Positions 1-8,494 of a stretch of 64,000 bases of DNA are shown piece by piece (the stretch's first letter is position 1; each line of letters starts with the position of its first letter). The stretch is taken from positions 1 to 64,000 of IMG/VR virus record IMGVR_UViG_3300047480_000545; one strand, 5' to 3'. Made by a program: the position numbers and the translations under genes. A model generated the notes under the pieces. The model ran no database searches. It had not been told where the DNA came from and saw nothing but the letters and a program-made list of their open reading frames with translations. The stretch comes from a virus.

Positions 1-40
1 TAAACGTGTCCTCAATGCTCTGAAAAAGATGGGTGCCTAA
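1..40 (+). CDS. C-terminal end of an upstream gene (partial)
   Basis: An open frame enters from the left edge and stops at TAA 38-40, giving only the last 12 residues (KRVLNALKKMGA). The next start follows one base later, the tight spacing seen throughout this strand. Too little is visible to name it. Confidence 0.5.
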   Translation, partial: KRVLNALKKMGA

Positions 41-41
41 T

Positions 42-197
42 ATGGAAAAGTTTCTTATCAATGTAGCCTCTGGTCTGATCAACGTTGGTATCGCTATCGG
101 TGTTGTATATCTTTTGGGTTGGCTGCTAAACCAAGATGTGGATTCCATTGTTGGGTGGGTCGCCCTTGGCATGGCTGCTGGCAGTAATCGGTCGTAA
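42..197 (+). CDS. small single-pass membrane protein
   Basis: Encodes 51 residues. After MEKFLINVASG there is a hydrophobic run at about residues 11-29, then a polar loop and a second, weaker hydrophobic stretch ending in GSNRS. It starts one base after the upstream stop and ends three bases before the next ATG, so it sits inside an operon. No family recognised; a short inner-membrane peptide is the most that can be said. Confidence 0.5.
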   Translation: MEKFLINVASGLINVGIAIGVVYLLGWLLNQDVDSIVGWVALGMAAGSNRS

Positions 198-200
198 TCA

Positions 201-356
201 ATGAACGACAACCTATATAAGTTGGTCTTCTTTCTTCTATTTGCAGAAAAGCAAGACGACAAAATGATGTTTGGTGGACACTCTATCAACGAAGTAGTTG
301 ATGCTCTTGCAGAGATTATGAAAGTTCCACCTGACAAGCTAAGAGAGTTAGCATAA
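201..356 (+). CDS. hypothetical small protein
   Basis: Encodes 51 residues starting MNDNLYKLVFFLLFAEKQDD and ending KLRELA. It overlaps the next gene by one base (TAATG), an arrangement typical of translational coupling. Charged and probably cytosolic and helical. No family recognised. Confidence 0.5.
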   Translation: MNDNLYKLVFFLLFAEKQDDKMMFGGHSINEVVDALAEIMKVPPDKLRELA

Positions 357-868
357 TGAGTTATCGATATCTTGTGTTTTTGGACATTGACGGAGTTTTT
401 ACTTCGTCGCGTGTCCATTATGCACATAACTCAGAATATAAGATGTGGGCAAGATTCGACCCAGTTGCAGTCGACTTTATGAACAAGATTCACGATAGGT
501 ATCCTGTTGAGTTTGTTCTTATGTCAACTTGGAAGAATGGACTTCGTAATGACGATATAATGATTGAACATTGGGTTCGTTCTGCTTTTGCCAACTCTGG
601 ATTTCGTGGCATGATCGCAAATCCTTGGAAAACCGACCCTGATAACTTTGCGACCCATAAAAAATGGGACAGGGCAAACGAAGTCAAAGACTATCTTGAA
701 AATTTTGCAACCGATGTAGATGATTTCATCTTGTTTGATGATAATCGGTATCGGTTCAAAGAAATCCTTGGAAAAGGAAGATTGGTTCAGACCGATCCAG
801 AAAACGGTCTATTATATAAACACATGCTCAATGCACAAAGCATCATGGGCAATTGGATAGAAAGGTAA
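356..868 (+). CDS. HAD-superfamily phosphatase-like protein
   Basis: 170 residues. The N-terminus carries the HAD nucleophile motif (FLDIDGVF, residues 8-15), motif II is probably MSTWK near residue 57, and an acidic motif DDFILFDDN near residues 121-129 fits the metal-binding motif IV. The length and the Ser/Thr-Trp motif resemble the HAD domains seen in phage and bacterial nucleic-acid end-repair proteins. An RNA or DNA 3'-phosphatase is therefore plausible, and an RNA ligase is encoded at 24.5 kb, but the substrate is an inference. Start chosen at the ATG overlapping the previous stop. Confidence 0.7.
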   Translation: MSYRYLVFLDIDGVFTSSRVHYAHNSEYKMWARFDPVAVDFMNKIHDRYPVEFVLMSTWKNGLRNDDIMIEHWVRSAFANSGFRGMIANPWKTDPDNFATHKKWDRANEVKDYLENFATDVDDFILFDDNRYRFKEILGKGRLVQTDPENGLLYKHMLNAQSIMGNWIER

Positions 869-872
869 TCTA

Positions 873-1427
873 ATGGAAAGTTTTATTGGTGCATTTAGTG
901 GCGTTTGGGCGGCACTATTTTTGATTGTGTTCCTTGCATCTGGTATTTTGGCAAGCCGAACCGAAAGTATGATTATGGGTCTTGGAATGCTATTCCTTGG
1001 CGCAGTGGTCGCAGAATACGTAGTGGGAATTGCAGTGGTTTCATACGTCCTTGCAAACCCATTGTCTATTGCCCTTATTGCGTTGGTGTATGGTGCAATT
1101 GGTGCAGTATATACTGGTTTGTGGCGCTGGCCTCTGTTTATCACAAGCCATCACTATGACATTGAAGATAAGTTCAAGTCTTGGCATCGCAATCACGAAG
1201 GAACGTTTGACGACTTTTTGGACTCATATGAGTATTCAAAGTATACCGCCCGTAATAACAAGGACCGTCTTGCTTCCTACGTTCTAATGTGGCCATTTCA
1301 CTTTACTTGGGAAATTATTCACAAGCCATTCGTGTGGGTATACAACTTCGTCTACGTTTTCCTTGGAAGCACGTTTGACAAAATCGGCAAATACTATGCA
1401 AAGAAACTGCACAGTGAGCGTCATTGA
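873..1427 (+). CDS. multi-pass membrane protein, unknown
   Basis: 184 residues. Three hydrophobic segments fill about residues 5-27, 32-55 and 60-80. They are followed by a charged, aromatic-rich cytoplasmic part (about 85-135) and a final region rich in Trp, Phe and Tyr ending in KKLHSERH. It is translationally coupled to thymidine kinase through TGATG. No known family recognised; the segment order suggests an inner-membrane protein with a soluble tail. Confidence 0.65.
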   Translation: MESFIGAFSGVWAALFLIVFLASGILASRTESMIMGLGMLFLGAVVAEYVVGIAVVSYVLANPLSIALIALVYGAIGAVYTGLWRWPLFITSHHYDIEDKFKSWHRNHEGTFDDFLDSYEYSKYTARNNKDRLASYVLMWPFHFTWEIIHKPFVWVYNFVYVFLGSTFDKIGKYYAKKLHSERH

Positions 1428-1990
1428 TGTGTAAGCTGACGTTTGTGTATTCGTCAATGAACTCTGGTAAGAGCCTTTCGGTTCTTACCAGAAATCATAC
1501 ATTGACCCAAAAAGGTTTTCGAACTGTATTGATGAAGCCAGCCGTGGATGATCGCTCCACTGCTATTACTACGCGCCTTGGTATTGAGCATGATTGTTTG
1601 ATTGTTGGTCCAACTGATATGCCAAGCGCCAAGATTCTGAAGTCACACGCCACCAAGCCAGACTTCTTGATGGTTGATGAAGCACAATTTCTTACTAAAG
1701 AACAGGTGTGGGATTTGGCAAATCTGGTTGACAACTGGGACATAAACGTGTATTGTTATGGTCTGCGGCTAAACTGGCAGGGCGAGTTTTTCACTGGTTC
1801 TGAAGAACTGATGAAAATCGCAGATGAACTTATACCGATTGAAAACTTCTGCAAAGAAAACAAAGGTGCGTTGGCGTTCTTTCACATCAAAAAAGGCGGA
1901 AACGACAACCCAGTAGAAACTGGATACGAGGATTTGTATGATACTGTATCTCGCAAAGTGTGGAAACAGTGGTGGGAAAGTAAGCAATAA
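1427..1990 (+). CDS. tdk: thymidine kinase
   Basis: Phosphorylates thymidine with ATP to feed dTMP pools during phage replication. The type-II TK P-loop is at the N-terminus (SSMNSGKS, about residues 9-16) and the Walker-B-like DEAQF motif near residue 86. About 187 residues, the usual size of this family. The zinc-binding Cys pairs of cellular enzymes are reduced to one Cys near residue 148 (IENFCKENKG), so the lasso may not bind zinc. An in-frame TTG lies one codon upstream; ATG 1427 overlaps the previous stop and is preferred. DHFR at 12.5 kb belongs to the same pathway. Confidence 0.9.
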   Translation: MCKLTFVYSSMNSGKSLSVLTRNHTLTQKGFRTVLMKPAVDDRSTAITTRLGIEHDCLIVGPTDMPSAKILKSHATKPDFLMVDEAQFLTKEQVWDLANLVDNWDINVYCYGLRLNWQGEFFTGSEELMKIADELIPIENFCKENKGALAFFHIKKGGNDNPVETGYEDLYDTVSRKVWKQWWESKQ

Positions 1991-1992
1991 TC

Positions 1993-2400
1993 ATGTTTGA
2001 TGTATTTCGTATCAGGGCGAGACTCAGAAAAAGAAGAATCCGCAAGGTTCTTGAAGATTCTGGTTGTCGCTCTTGGTATGAATATCATATGATTCGAGAC
2101 CCGAACTTGAATGTAGATGCAAAGACAGTTCAAGAGTTTTATCGTGGTTACATTCTGTTTGAGGTTCCATTTGGAATTGTAATGCGACAACCATCGTATG
2201 ACCAAGGACTTTTTTCAGACGGAACGTTGGAATTTCGTATTTGGTGCAAACATAACTGCGAAGGAAAATATAGAGTTCATTGGCATAGAACTCGTTCCGA
2301 TGGCAAATTTGACTACTTTGATGGTCGCGGCGGTGAAGCAGTATATGTCGCATTTGAAAATGAAACTGATGCCGCAAGGTTTGCACTGACATGGTTATGA
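1993..2400 (+). CDS. hypothetical protein with phage small-protein C-terminal motif
   Basis: 135 residues: a basic N-terminus (RIRARLRKRRIRK), then a mostly beta-like body, ending in VAFENETDAARFALTWL. The ending Phe-x-Asn/Glu-x-x-Asp-Ala-x-x-Phe recurs in several small proteins of this window (7771, 8007, 29853, 32147, 42192), suggesting a phage paralogue family. Function unknown. Overlaps the next gene by ATGA. Confidence 0.6.
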   Translation: MFDVFRIRARLRKRRIRKVLEDSGCRSWYEYHMIRDPNLNVDAKTVQEFYRGYILFEVPFGIVMRQPSYDQGLFSDGTLEFRIWCKHNCEGKYRVHWHRTRSDGKFDYFDGRGGEAVYVAFENETDAARFALTWL

Positions 2401-2651
2401 AAACTTGGGCGATTGAAGTATACTACGGAAACACAAATCCGTTTTATGTCAAGAGGAACAAAGTTGACAGATGGCGAAATATCCTACGTGATACAGGATT
2501 TGTGACTAAAGAGGTGACGGTGACACAAGCTGAAGAAACTGTCAGATGGGTTGTCGCACATCCAACAAACGAGAATGCATTGGAAGAAATGATGCTTATG
2601 CAAGGCGACATACTTCCACCAGCAAAAATAATGGAGATTGAATATGCATAG
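2397..2651 (+). CDS. hypothetical protein
   Basis: 84 residues starting MKTWAIEVYYGNTNPFYVKR. Start placed at the ATG overlapping the upstream TGA; an in-frame ATG six bases earlier is possible. Mixed alpha/beta composition with an acidic C-terminal half (ENALEEMMLMQGD). No family recognised. Confidence 0.55.
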   Translation: MKTWAIEVYYGNTNPFYVKRNKVDRWRNILRDTGFVTKEVTVTQAEETVRWVVAHPTNENALEEMMLMQGDILPPAKIMEIEYA

Positions 2652-2886
2652 GACAGTTACAGTAGACGTTGAAGTAGAGGTAGACTTGGATGACTTCACC
2701 GATGATGACTTGGTGGAAGAACTCAAATTTCGCGGCTACATCGCAGAGCCAGAAGACAACTATGTTTCAGAGCAACATTTGGACAAGTTTGACCTTGAGT
2801 TTCTTATTGAAACGATTGACAAACAAGAACAAACTTGGTATACTCGCACGGTAAGAGACAAACTACATAAATTGAGGTTCAAATGA
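2644..2886 (+). CDS. acidic phage hypothetical protein
   Basis: 80 residues. The N-terminus alternates valine with acidic residues (VTVDVEVEVDLDDFTDDDL), as in small conserved phage proteins of the type D-x-D-L-x-D-F-x-D-D-D-L. The C-terminal half is helical and charged. Such proteins are often DNA mimics or adaptors, but nothing here proves that. The start lies inside the end of the preceding gene. Confidence 0.55.
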   Translation: MHRTVTVDVEVEVDLDDFTDDDLVEELKFRGYIAEPEDNYVSEQHLDKFDLEFLIETIDKQEQTWYTRTVRDKLHKLRFK

Positions 2887-3161
2887 ACATACTACAGCAA
2901 CTAATGGTCATCACAATGGAAGAATGTGCGGAACTTACCCAGCAATGCAGTAAGACAATCCGCAAATATGAAACCGTTGAAGAAGCAAACGCTGATAATC
3001 CAAAGGCAAAACTTAATCGTGACAAGCTGGTAGAAGAAGCTGGCGATGTATTGTGTATGCTTCAACTCATGGTTGCCCACAATATGGTGACGTGGGATGA
3101 ACTTGAACTTCGCGCTGAAGTCAAAAAAGAAAAACTGAAAAGATGGAGTGATTTGGTATGA
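2883..3161 (+). CDS. MazG-like NTP pyrophosphohydrolase
   Basis: Hydrolyses (d)NTPs or alarmone-like nucleotides to monophosphates; phage MazG proteins adjust host nucleotide metabolism. 92 residues, a single MazG unit. The metal site motif E-x-x-E (MEECAEL, residues 12-18) pairs with E-x-x-D (EEAGDVL, about 51-57), matching the family's EXXE(12-28)EXXD pattern with a longer linker. ATGA overlaps link it to both neighbours. Substrate not predictable from sequence. Confidence 0.8.
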   Translation: MNILQQLMVITMEECAELTQQCSKTIRKYETVEEANADNPKAKLNRDKLVEEAGDVLCMLQLMVAHNMVTWDELELRAEVKKEKLKRWSDLV

Positions 3162-3523
3162 AAAAGTTAGGATGTTTTTTTGGTTCACATAATTTTGAGT
3201 TAGTGGCGGTCAATCGCGACTATCACACAACTTACACCGATTCTGATAGAGTAATATATCACACAATGCGGTTCTATCAGTGTTCTTGCGGGGAAAGAAA
3301 GTTCAAAACTGATTATGCTAACAAGTATAGCACACATAATGGAATCAATCTCGCAAAAGATAATTGGTTAGATGTTGGTGTAGTCCCATCTGGCAGCTAT
3401 GATCCAAGAACTGTTGGAGAAAATTACGTCCCTACTCCGCCCACTCCGACAAAAAAACCAATCATCAACAAATCAGCAAAAATTCTTGATTTCAAAGTAA
3501 TCAAAGGCGGAAACAATGAGTGA
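3158..3523 (+). CDS. hypothetical Cys/His protein
   Basis: 121 residues. Cys6 and His11 together with a Cys-Ser-Cys-Gly cluster near residues 42-45 could bind a metal. The C-terminal third is a Pro/Thr/Lys linker (PTPPTPTKKP) ending in a short basic strand. Probably a small zinc-binding phage protein of unknown role. Confidence 0.55.
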   Translation: MKKLGCFFGSHNFELVAVNRDYHTTYTDSDRVIYHTMRFYQCSCGERKFKTDYANKYSTHNGINLAKDNWLDVGVVPSGSYDPRTVGENYVPTPPTPTKKPIINKSAKILDFKVIKGGNNE

Positions 3524-3818
3524 TACCTACACCCTGTTAGATGCGATGCGCGAGGAAATTGACACCCTCAAAGAACTTGAAACTATATATGAAAAGGAAG
3601 AAAAGTTTTTGTTGGTGTCTGATTACAGAGTTCAGCGCCGAAGTCTGGAACGCATCGTAAATCGTTTTGAAAAAGGGTATGAGTATTATATGGGCATCAA
3701 CAGCGAAGGCAATGCTCAACTGAAATACCGCCAAACTGACAAACATCTATTGCGTGAATATCCTGCACTTCGTGAAGCAAAAGAAAACTATGATATCGTG
3801 AAAGAGATTGTAAAATGA
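3516..3818 (+). CDS. hypothetical helical protein
   Basis: 100 residues, strongly helical and charged (heptad-like stretches at about 5-35 and 40-60). Overlaps both neighbours by 4-8 bases. No family recognised. Confidence 0.55.
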   Translation: MSDTYTLLDAMREEIDTLKELETIYEKEEKFLLVSDYRVQRRSLERIVNRFEKGYEYYMGINSEGNAQLKYRQTDKHLLREYPALREAKENYDIVKEIVK

Positions 3819-4177
3819 GCGAAGATTACAATCATTACGCAGCAATTGACTACTCTGCGACTGGAGAGGGCAGGACACTCTATCTATTGATTACTCGTGC
3901 CAATCCCAGTCCAGACGATTGGGAAGACCCACCGTCATTGAAAAATGGGTGGAGTGGCACTCTTGCAGTTTCTTCAGAAACAATAGTCAAGCGTCAAATG
4001 GCAGAACTCGTGGACTCCTACTACATGGCAGGGATTCAATATTATACTCGTGAAGAATTTTTGAGTTCGTATCAGTTTTATCTTCCACAAGTTGTTGTTG
4101 ATATGAGCAATCCAGATAACGACCACCAACCATTCAATCTCCATTATTTTCAAGAATTTCATTTCAATTTCTCATGA
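3815..4177 (+). CDS. hypothetical protein
   Basis: 120 residues starting MSEDYNHYAAIDYSATGEGR. Aromatic-rich, no membrane segment, mixed alpha/beta. Coupled by ATGA to both neighbours. No family recognised. Confidence 0.55.
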   Translation: MSEDYNHYAAIDYSATGEGRTLYLLITRANPSPDDWEDPPSLKNGWSGTLAVSSETIVKRQMAELVDSYYMAGIQYYTREEFLSSYQFYLPQVVVDMSNPDNDHQPFNLHYFQEFHFNFS

Positions 4178-4545
4178 CATACGCAAAAGATATAAATGTT
4201 GGTGATTTAGTTTACACCGTTGAATCCGTATATCACTGGATAAACGGACACCGACAGAGGTTGACTATGATTGATGATGAAGGCAACGAATGGCATCGTT
4301 ACGACAAACCAGGTATTGAATATCATGTTGATACATGGGCAGTGAAAGGAAAAGTCGTCACTACGTTTGAAGGTGAATTGCCAGATGACGAAAAAATAAG
4401 TGATTACACAGATTCTATCTTTCTTGAAAATGTAAAAACAAAAGAAAGAAACACACTGGTTGGGGTATGTGGCAATCCTCTTGAAAATGTGTATCTCTGT
4501 AGTGGCGATGCTCAGTCAGCAAAAGACACAGCGACGAAACGATAA
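4174..4545 (+). CDS. hypothetical protein
   Basis: 123 residues. The first half has a small beta-barrel-like look (NVGDLVYTVESVYHWINGH, then a DDEGNEWHRY turn), reminiscent of SH3/KOW-type domains, but no family can be assigned. Last gene of the left-hand operon; a late promoter overlaps its stop. Confidence 0.55.
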   Translation: MTYAKDINVGDLVYTVESVYHWINGHRQRLTMIDDEGNEWHRYDKPGIEYHVDTWAVKGKVVTTFEGELPDDEKISDYTDSIFLENVKTKERNTLVGVCGNPLENVYLCSGDAQSAKDTATKR

Positions 4546-4548
4546 ATA
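4541..4548 (+). promoter_or_regulatory. T4-type late promoter (GATAAATA)
   Basis: One mismatch from the T4 late consensus TATAAATA. It lies 26 bp before the ATG of the large repeat protein, with a GGAG ribosome-binding site between them. Late control of a virion-type gene is consistent. Confidence 0.55.
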
Positions 4549-4573
4549 GTGATAATGTTATAGGAGAAACAAC

Positions 4574-7036
4574 ATGAAAACAACAAGGATAACCAACGCA
4601 ACATTCGCAAAAAGTGTATCGTTACTAAAATCTTCTACCGCACTACCAGAAATGTCGTATGTGTTTGAATTAAAATTTACATTGAATAATCCAAACACAT
4701 ACGATGGTGGTTCATATGCAGCAAACGACAAATTTGCAACTGCGATATCGACATCTGGAAACTACACAATCGTTGGTTCACAAGACGAGGGTGACGCTAT
4801 CGGAACCATGTCTGGAGTTGCATATATATATTCAAACTCAACTGGTCAATTATTATACACTCTTAGAAATCCAAATCCATTTGGAACAAGCACAAATGAT
4901 TTTTTTGGACAGGCAGTCGCAATTTCTAACAATTATGCCATAGTTGGTGCATCAGAAAGCGATGCAAATGGAACGGCGTCAGGCAAAGCATATATATATT
5001 CTACATCCACAGGCCAATTGATATATACACTAGACAATCCAAATCCAGTTGACACTAGTCAGAGTGATCGTTTTGGACAGGCAGTCGCAATTTCTGACAG
5101 TTATGTTATAGTTGGTGCAAACGGCGAGGACGATGCTGGGTTGAATTCGGGCAAGGCGTATGTCTTTTCTCTGGCAACTGGGCAATTAGTTTATCAACTT
5201 GATAACGTAAATGCCACCGGAACAACTGCTTCTGACTTGTTTGGAATATCCGTTGGTATAACTGATACATACGCAATTGTTGGCGCACATCAAGAAGATG
5301 TTGGTGGTTCAAGTTCAGGTTCTGCTTACATTTTCTCCATGTCTGATGGCTCCCTGCAATATACACTAAACAACCCAAATGCATATGGAACAAGTGCAAG
5401 TGATTTCTTCGGTAGATCAGTTGCAATTTCTAACAATTATGCCATAGTTGGTGCATACGGCGAGGACGATGCAAATGGAACGACATCAGGCAAAGCGTAT
5501 ATATACTCATTGAGTAATGGGTCTTTACTATATACATTGAACAATCCAAATCCAGTTGGAACAAGTGCAAATGACAATTTTGGATATTACATTGATGTAT
5601 CTGACACACATGCTGTTATAAGCGCACATACAGAAGGAACCAGTGTTGGTGGTGGAGCAATTGCTACTACCGCTGGAAAAGCATATGTATATAACTTATC
5701 ATCTGGAAGTCTGGTGTATACCATTGACGACCCAAATGCTTTTTCAACGGCCACGGCAGATAATTTTTCACAATTTGCAGTTTCAATATCAAATGACTAC
5801 GTGAGTGTTGGTGCATGGAACGAAGATTCTTCCAATGCAGCAGGGACTACAATCAACGCAACAGGGAGAGCTTATATATTCTCTGCAAGCAATGGCACAC
5901 TTCTTCACACATTAACAAATCCAAACGCTTTCGGGTCTGGATCGTTTGACGAGTTTTCTCGTTACAACGGGGTGTCAGTTTCAAGTATGTATACCGTGAT
6001 CGGTGCGGCGAATGAAGACTCTGATGGCGTAATGGACGCGGGAAAAGCATATATATATTCAAACTCAACTGGACAATTACTATATACGCTGAACAATCCG
6101 ATTACTGTAAGTCCTGGATATATAGCGTTTGGCACCTCAGTCGCAAACACAAATGATTATGTCGCAGTTGGGTCTCCATATGGGTATGTTCATGTATTTA
6201 ATACTCAAGGCCAGTTTTTGCATACAATTACAAATCCAATAGCTTCACTTACATCCTTTGGCGACGACATTGATATTGAAGGAACTAATCTCATAGTGGG
6301 GTCATACGGCGCGACTGATGGCGGTCGGGCATATATCTATAATGTTGAAACTGGATCGCTATTATATACGCTTATAAATCCAAATGCTTTTGATACAGCG
6401 GCAAATGACAATTTCGGATATTCAGTTGGTATTTCTAACAATTATGCAATCGTCGGCGCATCATTAGAGGATGATGCAAATGGAACGACATCAGGTAAAG
6501 CATATGTATATTCCACAACTACGGGTCAGTTGCTATATACACTAGACAATCCAAATCCAGTTGGAACAAGCACGAATGACGGATTTGGAACTTCAGTCGC
6601 AATTTCTAACAACTATGCAATCGTCGGTGCATATGGAGAAAGCGATGCTGGTGGAACCAGTTCAGGAAAAGCATACATCTATTCCACAACTACGGGCCAA
6701 TTGCTATATACACTAGACAATCCAACCCCATATGGAACAAGTGCAAGTGATTACTTTGGGCGCTCAGTATCTATATCAAATAATTATGCTATAGTTGGGG
6801 CAGTTTTTGAAGATGATGCAAATGGTTTGTCGTCAGGTAAAGCATATGTATATTCCACAACTACTGGTCAGTTGCTATATACACTAGACAATCCGAATCC
6901 AGTTGGGACTAGTCAGAACGACAATTTTGGACAGTCAGTTGAAATTTCTGGTAACTATGCCATTTTTAGTGCGTATGGTGAAGATGAATCTAATGGATTA
7001 AATTCAGGTAAAGCATATCTATACACATTACCATAA
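4574..7036 (+). CDS. FG-GAP repeat protein, probable virion fibre or adhesin
   Basis: 820 residues made almost wholly of about 14 repeats of roughly 50 residues. The repeat core reads as NDxFGxSVAISNNYAIVGA, then G-x-x-S-G-K-A-Y-I-Y-S and T-G-Q-L-L-Y-T-L, as in FG-GAP (integrin-type) beta-propeller repeats. Two seven-bladed propellers or one long solenoid are possible. No signal peptide. A late promoter precedes it and a strong terminator follows, so it forms a single-gene late unit. A receptor-binding or decorating role is inferred. Near-identical repeats at the DNA level (for example around 6480-6960) imply recent internal duplication. Confidence 0.75.
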   Translation: MKTTRITNATFAKSVSLLKSSTALPEMSYVFELKFTLNNPNTYDGGSYAANDKFATAISTSGNYTIVGSQDEGDAIGTMSGVAYIYSNSTGQLLYTLRNPNPFGTSTNDFFGQAVAISNNYAIVGASESDANGTASGKAYIYSTSTGQLIYTLDNPNPVDTSQSDRFGQAVAISDSYVIVGANGEDDAGLNSGKAYVFSLATGQLVYQLDNVNATGTTASDLFGISVGITDTYAIVGAHQEDVGGSSSGSAYIFSMSDGSLQYTLNNPNAYGTSASDFFGRSVAISNNYAIVGAYGEDDANGTTSGKAYIYSLSNGSLLYTLNNPNPVGTSANDNFGYYIDVSDTHAVISAHTEGTSVGGGAIATTAGKAYVYNLSSGSLVYTIDDPNAFSTATADNFSQFAVSISNDYVSVGAWNEDSSNAAGTTINATGRAYIFSASNGTLLHTLTNPNAFGSGSFDEFSRYNGVSVSSMYTVIGAANEDSDGVMDAGKAYIYSNSTGQLLYTLNNPITVSPGYIAFGTSVANTNDYVAVGSPYGYVHVFNTQGQFLHTITNPIASLTSFGDDIDIEGTNLIVGSYGATDGGRAYIYNVETGSLLYTLINPNAFDTAANDNFGYSVGISNNYAIVGASLEDDANGTTSGKAYVYSTTTGQLLYTLDNPNPVGTSTNDGFGTSVAISNNYAIVGAYGESDAGGTSSGKAYIYSTTTGQLLYTLDNPTPYGTSASDYFGRSVSISNNYAIVGAVFEDDANGLSSGKAYVYSTTTGQLLYTLDNPNPVGTSQNDNFGQSVEISGNYAIFSAYGEDESNGLNSGKAYLYTLP

Positions 7037-7047
7037 TATGAATGAGG

Positions 7048-7074
7048 AAAGAGGGGCATATGCCCCTCTTTTCC
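7048..7074 (+). terminator. rho-independent terminator
   Basis: AAAGAGGGGCA / TGCCCCTCTTT form an 11-bp stem with a two-base TA loop region, followed by TTTCCTTTT, 11 bases after the repeat protein stop. Confidence 0.85.
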
Positions 7075-7159
7075 TTTTGATCGATGACATTATGCGTTAC
7101 GGGGATTATCAAATGATTTCAAACTCATACATTACTTTCCCGAAGATAAAAGAAAACTA

Positions 7160-7188
7160 TTGACATCATTGGTTTGATGTTGTATAAC
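7160..7188 (+). promoter_or_regulatory. sigma70-like promoter
   Basis: TTGACA (7160-7165), 17-bp spacer, TATAAC (7183-7188). No GANTC site in the spacer. Drives the 7218-9035 operon. Confidence 0.65.
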
Positions 7189-7217
7189 ACAAGTGAAGAA
7201 AAAACTTGGAGATACAA

Positions 7218-7439
7218 ATGTCGAATCAACGTCCTGCTAAAATGCACCGTGCTGCTGCTCCGAATGAAGGTAGCATGTCGCTTCAAGACCTCAAAGCATT
7301 TGCACTTCTTGCTCAAAAAGAACTTGAAGCCGCTGGTGAAGATGGTGCTGCATATTACTTCGGGCAACTTGCAGAGTTTATTGCGGATAGTCCCGAAAAA
7401 CTTACCAGCACTTCTGTGTCTCGTGTGCTTGGTCTATGA
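7218..7439 (+). CDS. hypothetical protein
   Basis: 73 residues starting MSNQRPAKMHRAAAPNEGSM. Helical, Ala/Leu rich, with an amphipathic helix at about 20-60. First gene after the 7160 promoter. The ATG at 7218 is preferred over an upstream TTG that lacks spacing from a ribosome site. Confidence 0.6.
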   Translation: MSNQRPAKMHRAAAPNEGSMSLQDLKAFALLAQKELEAAGEDGAAYYFGQLAEFIADSPEKLTSTSVSRVLGL

Positions 7440-7777
7440 AACCTTTCGTAGTAAAGAAATCTGCGCCCGTTCAGAAGGTTCAATCTGAACGGGTAAAAGG
7501 CGAACTCAAACCTCTTGACAAATACGAAGAAGATATTCGAAACGGCGAAAATACTCGCTTCGTTGTCAACTTCTTCAAGACTGGTGGCAGTGTTCGTTCA
7601 GAACTTGAGTTTGCTTCTGGTAGCGAAGCACAAGAATTTGCTAAACTGACATTGACAGAGGGCATGTATCGTGCTGCATTGATTTATGCAATTGATGAAT
7701 ATGCTCATGCTGTGCTACATTCTACTTTGCGCAAAGGTGACACAAAGTTTGTCTATCCAGAGGTTCAGCGATGGTAA
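7436..7777 (+). CDS. hypothetical protein
   Basis: 113 residues. Basic N-terminus with KKSAPVQKVQSERVKGE, then an alpha/beta body containing SGSEAQEFAKLTL, which resembles the 'acidic residues then Ala-x-x-Phe' motif of neighbouring small proteins. Function unknown. ATGA coupling to the previous gene. Confidence 0.6.
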   Translation: MKPFVVKKSAPVQKVQSERVKGELKPLDKYEEDIRNGENTRFVVNFFKTGGSVRSELEFASGSEAQEFAKLTLTEGMYRAALIYAIDEYAHAVLHSTLRKGDTKFVYPEVQRW

Positions 7778-8010
7778 AAGTTTCAGTCTACGAACAATTT
7801 ATTGGGATGGATTTGGCGGTAAACAAAACCGCCAAAATTGTTCTGAATGAGTTTTACCAAACTGACGCTGGACAGTGGATGGCATCAAAACCTGAATGTG
7901 TGATGCAATATGACATTCACAACGACCACGAAAATATGGGGTTGCGTTTAGAGTTTTTTTCGTATATGAATGAAGATGCCGCAACTGAGTTTATTATGAG
8001 GTTCAAATGA
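7771..8010 (+). CDS. small phage protein with NEDAA-F motif
   Basis: 79 residues ending FFSYMNEDAATEFIMRFK. The last 20 residues match the recurring small-protein signature of this window (beta strand, acidic turn, Asp-Ala, then Phe helix). Adjacent 8007 and 8249 genes look like diverged tandem copies. Function unknown. Confidence 0.6.
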   Translation: MVKVSVYEQFIGMDLAVNKTAKIVLNEFYQTDAGQWMASKPECVMQYDIHNDHENMGLRLEFFSYMNEDAATEFIMRFK

Positions 8011-8252
8011 TCGATACTGAAACTGGCGCAGTTTGGGTTGAATGGAACCTAGCAGAAGGCGACAAGTATTCTGACTTGGTTGATGATTTCGCATCCAGAA
8101 TGCCTTGGCTGAAATATCTTGAAACTCACAAACTTGACAGAACCGATATGATTTCTGACGCGACTGATTACATTTCATGTTGGCAAATCTGTTACATCAT
8201 GTCGTTTGAGGATGCTGCGATGTATGCGTTGCTATACGGACAACAATCATGA
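8007..8252 (+). CDS. small phage protein with EDAA motif
   Basis: 81 residues ending CYIMSFEDAAMYALLYGQQS. Shares size, position of the FEDAA turn and a Tyr/Gly ending with its neighbours, consistent with tandem paralogues. Contains three Trp. Function unknown. Confidence 0.6.
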   Translation: MIDTETGAVWVEWNLAEGDKYSDLVDDFASRMPWLKYLETHKLDRTDMISDATDYISCWQICYIMSFEDAAMYALLYGQQS

Positions 8253-8494
8253 AATCTGATACTCTACAAATAACGATGGAGATTTCTGATCCATGGACAA
8301 AGGAATCTGCTCTAAAACGATTATGCGAAGACCACGAGAAGATAAACTTTCTATGTCATAATAGCAACAAGTATGAATTTTCTAATCATGTCTTTGATAT
8401 GGACCTTGACGCAGAAATGTGCGATGTGGTATTCTATCTTGATGATATAAGCAAGGCACATTATGTGCTAATATACGGAGAATACGATGTCTGA
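8249..8494 (+). CDS. small phage protein, diverged tandem paralogue
   Basis: 81 residues ending VVFYLDDISKAHYVLIYGEYDV, the same architecture as the two genes before it (beta strand, acidic turn, helix, Tyr-Gly end). Function unknown; overlaps the next gene by eight bases. Confidence 0.6.
   Translation: MKSDTLQITMEISDPWTKESALKRLCEDHEKINFLCHNSNKYEFSNHVFDMDLDAEMCDVVFYLDDISKAHYVLIYGEYDV

Noticed and set aside
4574-7036. CRISPR array or tandem DNA repeat
   Set aside because: The repeats are in-frame protein FG-GAP units of about 150 bp with diverging copies, not short direct repeats with spacers.
7465-7495. Inverted repeat GTTCAGAAGG...CTGAAC
   Set aside because: Lies within coding sequence with no T run or promoter; likely coincidental.
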